Shown: one piece after another, positions 60,540-64,000 of the stretch | Position numbering within the stretch: position 1 is the first letter of the stretch | Layout of the letters: every line of letters begins with the position of its first letter | Assembly (NCBI RefSeq): GCF_004000825.1 | Contig: NZ_BILZ01000019.1 | Coordinates: 1 to 64,000 of the forward strand | DNA: 64,000 nt | Direction of reading: 5' to 3' | Source of the DNA: Paenibacillus kobensis NBRC 15729 | GTDB lineage: Bacteria > Bacillota > Bacilli > Paenibacillales > Paenibacillaceae | Program-made: the position numbers and the translations under genes | The notes under the pieces: model-generated | The model's input: the letters and a program-made list of their open reading frames with translations, nothing else | Told to the model about the DNA's origin: nothing | Database searches by the model: none

Positions 60540-61157
60540 ATGGGCAAAATGGATGAAATCATTATCGTAGTGCCAAGAGAGCAGCTGTTTCAGGACGAGG
60601 AGCTTGCTTTTCAAGGCGTACAGCGGGACACTGCGGCTGTAGAGACCATTAACCGTATCATTGCGGAGAACTACACCACGTTGCGACGCGGAGATGCGGA
60701 AGAGAATGAGACGTATAAGCAGCCGATTCCGTACTGCGTCATTCGCCGCGGCAGCGAAATCTATATGTACCGGCGTCTGAGCGGCGGCGGAGAGGCGCGT
60801 CTTCACGATAAGCTCTCCATCGGCGCCGGCGGCCATATGAACGATAACGACCGGGCCGAATCGTTCCGTGAAGTGCTGCGGATCAATCTGGAGCGCGAGC
60901 TGGAAGAGGAATTGATCATTCACTCCCAATCCCGCGAATTTACAACCGTTGGCTTCATCAACGATGACGGCAATGAAGTCGGCAAAGTACATATCGGTCT
61001 GCTGGTCATACTCGATATCGAAGCCGGCGGCACAGTCGAGGTTCGCGAGACCGACCAGCTTCAGGGCGAGTGGATTTCCGCTCAAGGACTGCTGCAAGAG
61101 GATGTCTATTCCCGGTTAGAGTCGTGGTCGCAGATCGCGGCCAAAGCACTCGTATAG
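60540..61157 (+). CDS. NUDIX-like hydrolase
   Basis: 205 residues. HDKLSIGAGGHMND followed by REVLRINLERELEEEL carries the NUDIX layout Gx5Ex7REuxEExGU with changed spacing in the first half. The substrate class (nucleoside diphosphate linked to X) cannot be deduced. ATG 60540 is seven bases after AAGGAG; an ATG six bases earlier sits too close to it. It ends with a perfect hairpin. Confidence 0.82.
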   Translation: MGKMDEIIIVVPREQLFQDEELAFQGVQRDTAAVETINRIIAENYTTLRRGDAEENETYKQPIPYCVIRRGSEIYMYRRLSGGGEARLHDKLSIGAGGHMNDNDRAESFREVLRINLERELEEELIIHSQSREFTTVGFINDDGNEVGKVHIGLLVILDIEAGGTVEVRETDQLQGEWISAQGLLQEDVYSRLESWSQIAAKALV

Positions 61158-61162
61158 TGACC

Positions 61163-61192
61163 GAAAGGGGCTGCCGTATGGCAGCCCCTTTC
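61163..61192 (+). terminator. Terminator of the NUDIX-like gene
   Basis: GAAAGGGGCTGCC with GGCAGCCCCTTTC, loop GTAT. Confidence 0.88.
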
Positions 61193-61243
61193 AATGGTAT
61201 AAGACCCTCCTGCCGGTTAGGCAGACTACTCGATATATACCTG

Positions 61244-61516
61244 CTAGCTGACTCCGAACCGCTTCTTCGCTCTCTCACGGGCGCGCTCGATCTCGACTTC
61301 CCGGTTGCGGGGCTCGGCATTCGTCACAAGGGAATCGAGCAGCTTGCCGGCTGCGGCGGCGACTTCCTCTACTGCCCGTTGGAACGCTTCTTCGTTCGCT
61401 TTGGATGGCGAGTTGAAACCGGACAGCTTGCGGACGAATTGCACGGCTGCTGCCGTAATTTCATAGTCAGTGGCCGGAGGGTCGAAATTGAATAACGTTT
61501 TAATATTGCGGCACAT
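61244..61516 (-). CDS. DUF2277 family protein
   Basis: 90 residues. MCRNIKTLFNFDPPATDYEI and VRKLSGFNSPSKANEEAF are diagnostic of DUF2277, a small cytosolic family of unknown function. GGATGGGATAAAG precedes the ATG, a weak ribosome binding site. Confidence 0.92.
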   Translation of the reverse strand: MCRNIKTLFNFDPPATDYEITAAAVQFVRKLSGFNSPSKANEEAFQRAVEEVAAAAGKLLDSLVTNAEPRNREVEIERARERAKKRFGVS

Positions 61517-61611
61517 GCTTTATCCCATCCTTTGCATCGGAAGTGTATCGGATTCATCACATCTCTCGTAACTGTAACATGCCGCTTCAAGTTGGGAAAG
61601 CCTGCACAGCC

Positions 61612-61857
61612 TTACTCCGCCCTGTCCGTACCTTCAGAACCCGATTGTTCCGCGATTAATTCATATAGGTCTTGGGCTTGGCATCCGATCGTGTCCGCAA
61701 TCGAAATCGCGACCTTTAAAGGCATAATCCTTATACTCCCGATATAATCTGCGATTCGCTCCGGTTTGTACCGTAAGGCCCGGGCCAGCTCCTCGACGGA
61801 CATTCCATGTGCCGTTAGCTGTTCTTGCAGCAAGCATCGGCCCAGCTCAAATTTCAT
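61612..61857 (-). CDS. Small XRE-like helix-turn-helix protein
   Basis: 81 residues. MSVEELARALRYKPERIADYI and PLKVAISIADTIGCQAQDLYEL are the two halves of a Cro/C1-type helix-turn-helix. It is probably a DNA-binding protein without an effector domain. AGGGGTGATC precedes the ATG. Its targets are unknown. Confidence 0.85.
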   Translation of the reverse strand: MKFELGRCLLQEQLTAHGMSVEELARALRYKPERIADYIGSIRIMPLKVAISIADTIGCQAQDLYELIAEQSGSEGTDRAE

Positions 61858-61938
61858 GGCATGATCACCCCTGTATCAGCCTAGCCAACAATCGGAATAT
61901 TCATCCAGAGCTACTTCGATGCTCAGCGGAGACTGGGC

Positions 61939-62937
61939 TTAGCTAATCCACGTTCCGTTCGCTTGTGCGACTTGCCACTTGCCGTTGACGAACTCCACGA
62001 TGACCTTCGTTCCCATGGCGCCTTTACCCGATTTGAACTTGGAGCCTTCAAGCACCATTTGTTTCTCGGACAGCTCCACCTTGTCGACCCGCAACAAGAT
62101 GCCTTTCAGTGCAAACCACTTCATCAAACTGCTCTGCTCCTCTGCCCGCAGCTGCTCATAGGTGGCTTCCCTCACAGGAACCTCATACTTGCTCAAGGTA
62201 TTCAGAATCTGCTGCTTGTCCGTATCGTCGATATGCTCAAAGTTGCTCATATCTACGGCAATGTACTCCATACCAGAATTCAATCCCTCATCAATAGGCA
62301 TAAATGCATCGAGGGCGAGACTATATAGCCCCCCCATATCGGGATTGTGCTCACGGTCGAATACTCGGATGGAAGCTGTCGCATCACTGCCTGTGACCGC
62401 CACGGATACGGTCCAGACAGCGTCGCTAGGATCATACTTTGCTCCTGTTACAACCGGAAAGCTGCCCTCACCTGCATAGGAAGAGATCGCCTTCTGGATC
62501 GCCTCGGACTCTGGCAATGCCGCTCCTTCCGGCTTCACCGAGGCGATGACTTCGGCCCGTTCCGCTCTCCCTTGTGCTGGATACGATTCATTAATCATGC
62601 CATCCGACCACACTTTCACTTTCATCCCCAGTTTAATGTCGGCCGGCATGTTCCCGAACCAGATCGCTTCATAGAAATGGTTCATGCCGCCATTCGCGCT
62701 GAAGTCCCGCGGTTCAGGAGACACAACGAGCATGCGGTTCCCGTCGGTACGGACAACGTACCCGATAAAGCCGGCATCCTCTGCCGGTTGCACCGCTGGC
62801 GCCGCTTGCTGTTCATTCACAATTTTTGGGATCGAAACCGGGGGATTCCCATCCATATTCGTATTCGTATTCGTATTCGAACAAGCTGTTATCACTAATG
62901 CGCTTATCGCAACCGTTATCACGGTCTTGAAATTCAT
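61939..62937 (-). CDS. DUF3221-like lipoprotein
   Basis: 332 residues. The signal peptide ends in the lipobox VITAC, followed by an Asn-Thr repeat encoded by a (TATTCG)4 microsatellite. A DUF3221-like domain (about 45-125: GFIGYVVRTDGNRMLVVS ... GMKVKVWSDG) comes next, then an alpha-beta region and a small C-terminal domain. It is lipid-anchored outside the cell. ATG 62937 has GGGAGTG upstream. Confidence 0.82.
   Translation of the reverse strand: MNFKTVITVAISALVITACSNTNTNTNMDGNPPVSIPKIVNEQQAAPAVQPAEDAGFIGYVVRTDGNRMLVVSPEPRDFSANGGMNHFYEAIWFGNMPADIKLGMKVKVWSDGMINESYPAQGRAERAEVIASVKPEGAALPESEAIQKAISSYAGEGSFPVVTGAKYDPSDAVWTVSVAVTGSDATASIRVFDREHNPDMGGLYSLALDAFMPIDEGLNSGMEYIAVDMSNFEHIDDTDKQQILNTLSKYEVPVREATYEQLRAEEQSSLMKWFALKGILLRVDKVELSEKQMVLEGSKFKSGKGAMGTKVIVEFVNGKWQVAQANGTWIS
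62856..62879. repeat. Hexanucleotide repeat (TATTCG)4 inside the lipoprotein gene
   Basis: Four perfect tandem TATTCG copies just after the lipobox cysteine. Copy-number change would add or remove Asn-Thr pairs without a frameshift. Confidence 0.9.
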
Positions 62938-63049
62938 GATGCTCACTCCCATTGATTGATCGTGTTCAACAGGACAGACGAGAGCAAGCACCGCTTAGGT
63001 TGCAATTCCACATCATCCAAATTGAGGTGAATAAGCCTCGGACAGTAGC

Positions 63050-63343
63050 CTACGACTTGAATGATAACCCCTGCTCCTGCAGCGCGCTGCGCAGCTTCGG
63101 CATCGAGGCCGGTCCCATCCCGTGGAATTGTAATATTTCCCGTTCGCTATATTCAGACAGCAGCTGCAAGGAAGTAATGCCGTGCTGCTCCAAAGCCCGC
63201 CGTGCCGGCGCGGAGAGCAGAGCCAGGAATCCGTTATCAGGCTTCCGCTCCTGCTCGCAGACCGGGCAGGTCGGACAATCGCTGCTTTTGTAATACTGGT
63301 GTCCTTCACTGCAAGTTCTTAAACTTTTGGGTGTAACCACCAT
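63050..63343 (-). CDS. Zinc-ribbon / RNA polymerase alpha-CTD-like mini-protein
   Basis: 97 residues. A zinc-ribbon-like start (CSEGHQYYKSSDCPTCPVCE) is joined to a domain resembling the C-terminal domain of RNA polymerase alpha (LSAPARRALEQHGITSL ... ILQFHGMGPASMPKLRSAL). Such a protein could contact DNA or a regulator. ATG 63343 has GGGAGGGG upstream. It is next to the partial gene at the right edge, 30 bases apart. Confidence 0.85.
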   Translation of the reverse strand: MVVTPKSLRTCSEGHQYYKSSDCPTCPVCEQERKPDNGFLALLSAPARRALEQHGITSLQLLSEYSEREILQFHGMGPASMPKLRSALQEQGLSFKS

Positions 63344-63373
63344 GCCTGCCCCTCCCAATCCTTTATCCTCACG

Positions 63374-64000
63374 TTACTCTGCCCGAGTCCATTCGTCTTG
63401 CATGAACCACGTGCCGCCTCCCGCCTGAACGCGGTGGGAATGTCCCCGGTCATCCTGCAGGTCAAATATGAACAACCCTTCGTCCTCGTCATATCCGACA
63501 GGGACCACATTCGCCGTGTTCAAGTCCAACTCTTCCTGATACTTCCCAAGCAAACGGTCAACCGCCGCCTTATTCTCTTCTGTCTCATCGTGCAGACCCA
63601 GATGCAGCATCAAACTCTCCTTATCTTCTTCCGTTATTGCCCGCAAATACCGCTTCACATCATCGGCCATGTACGGGTATTGATTCAGCATAGGAGAGTC
63701 GAATAGCGGCTCGCGGCGGGCATCGTCCCGAATCGCTTCCATTCCCTGTTCTTTATTATACTTCACCTGCAATGGAACGAAGCGTTCCTTCCCGTCCTGC
63801 ATGCCTGTAATTCGGTAATGCTCGATATAATATTGTTCGTCCTGTTGGTTCGAATCAAAGGAAAGCGACAGTTCGGTCAACTGGTCAAAATGCAACCGAA
63901 ATCCCGCAAGGACGACACGCATCGTCTCCGGCGTATTCTCATTCTCCGCATGTGCTGTCAGCACAGACAGCCTCTCGGCATCTTCCTTCTTCAGCGCCTC
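63374..64000 (-). CDS. Protein of unknown function, N-terminus beyond the window
   Basis: The frame is open to the right edge without a start codon, so at least 208 residues are seen and the N-terminus is missing. The visible part is acidic and helical (TEEDKESLMLHLGLHDETEE), with a beta-rich end (DEDEGLFIFDLQDDRGHSH). I recognise no family. The stop is 30 bases before the alpha-CTD-like gene on the same strand. Confidence 0.75.
   Translation of the reverse strand, partial: EALKKEDAERLSVLTAHAENENTPETMRVVLAGFRLHFDQLTELSLSFDSNQQDEQYYIEHYRITGMQDGKERFVPLQVKYNKEQGMEAIRDDARREPLFDSPMLNQYPYMADDVKRYLRAITEEDKESLMLHLGLHDETEENKAAVDRLLGKYQEELDLNTANVVPVGYDEDEGLFIFDLQDDRGHSHRVQAGGGTWFMQDEWTRAE

Noticed and set aside
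1-64000. tRNA, rRNA, insertion sequences, prophage or plasmid genes
   Set aside because: None recognised on either strand; no transposase, integrase or terminase motifs were seen.

Overview
The window looks like a chromosomal segment of a Paenibacillaceae-type Firmicute (Paenibacillus or a close relative). This is inferred from moderately high GC, strong AGGAGG-type ribosome binding sites, a Bce-type peptide-resistance module, DUF975 and DUF5658 membrane proteins, SbnG/SbnH-like siderophore enzymes and a secreted GH5 mannanase with FN3 and CBM3 modules. I see no rRNA, tRNA, CRISPR array, transposase or phage gene.

Layout. 1-0.4 kb: a GGGTT tandem array, then the first of three copies of a four-palindrome repeat element. 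0.4-8.2 kb: stress and metabolic genes (FMN reductase, an ECF41 sigma factor with its AhpD-like target, acetamidase, lipoprotein, MFS exporter, MarR divergent from a quinone reductase). 8.3-13 kb: a complete BceRS-BceAB module with a recognisable BceR site. 13.1-15.8 kb: alcohol dehydrogenase divergent from HxlR, then a TagO/MraY-type transferase. 16-19 kb: a sigma factor with a large C-terminal extension, coupled to a solute-binding protein without a signal peptide. 19.3-28 kb: mixed genes (DUF975, Cys-cluster pentapeptide protein, CBS protein, AraC-GyrI, two VOC proteins, type II pantothenate kinase, exported tyrosine phosphatase).

28.3-40.5 kb: an eight-gene, tightly overlapping, Fur-boxed operon for an NRPS-independent siderophore, followed by a separately Fur-boxed FhuF-like ferric reductase. 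The operon carries three IucA/IucC synthetases, an SbnG-type citrate synthase, an SbnH-type decarboxylase, an MFS exporter, a diaminobutyrate aminotransferase and an ATP-grasp ligase. It resembles the staphyloferrin B pathway, but the aminotransferase stands in for SbnA/SbnB and the ATP-grasp ligase is extra. The product may therefore be a carboxylate siderophore built on diaminobutyrate, possibly with one further amide-linked residue.

40.7-64 kb: a 14-helix drug exporter, the third repeat element, a secreted beta-mannanase with a cre-like operator, a hydroxyacid dehydrogenase, and two APH-fold kinases. A chemoreceptor with almost no external domain is followed by a second signal-less solute-binding protein, a close paralogue of the one at 17.9 kb. 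The rest includes SelO, DUF5658, a frameshifted UPF0104 gene, RMD1/DUF155, a NUDIX protein, DUF2277, an XRE-like regulator, a DUF3221-like lipoprotein, a zinc-ribbon/alpha-CTD mini-protein and a gene cut by the right edge.

The best candidates for something undescribed are: (1) the four-palindrome element with conserved 51/72-74/51 spacing, present three times; (2) the siderophore operon with its ATP-grasp ligase and probable CTG start; (3) the pair of cytoplasmic solute-binding proteins, one coupled to a sigma factor and one to a chemoreceptor.
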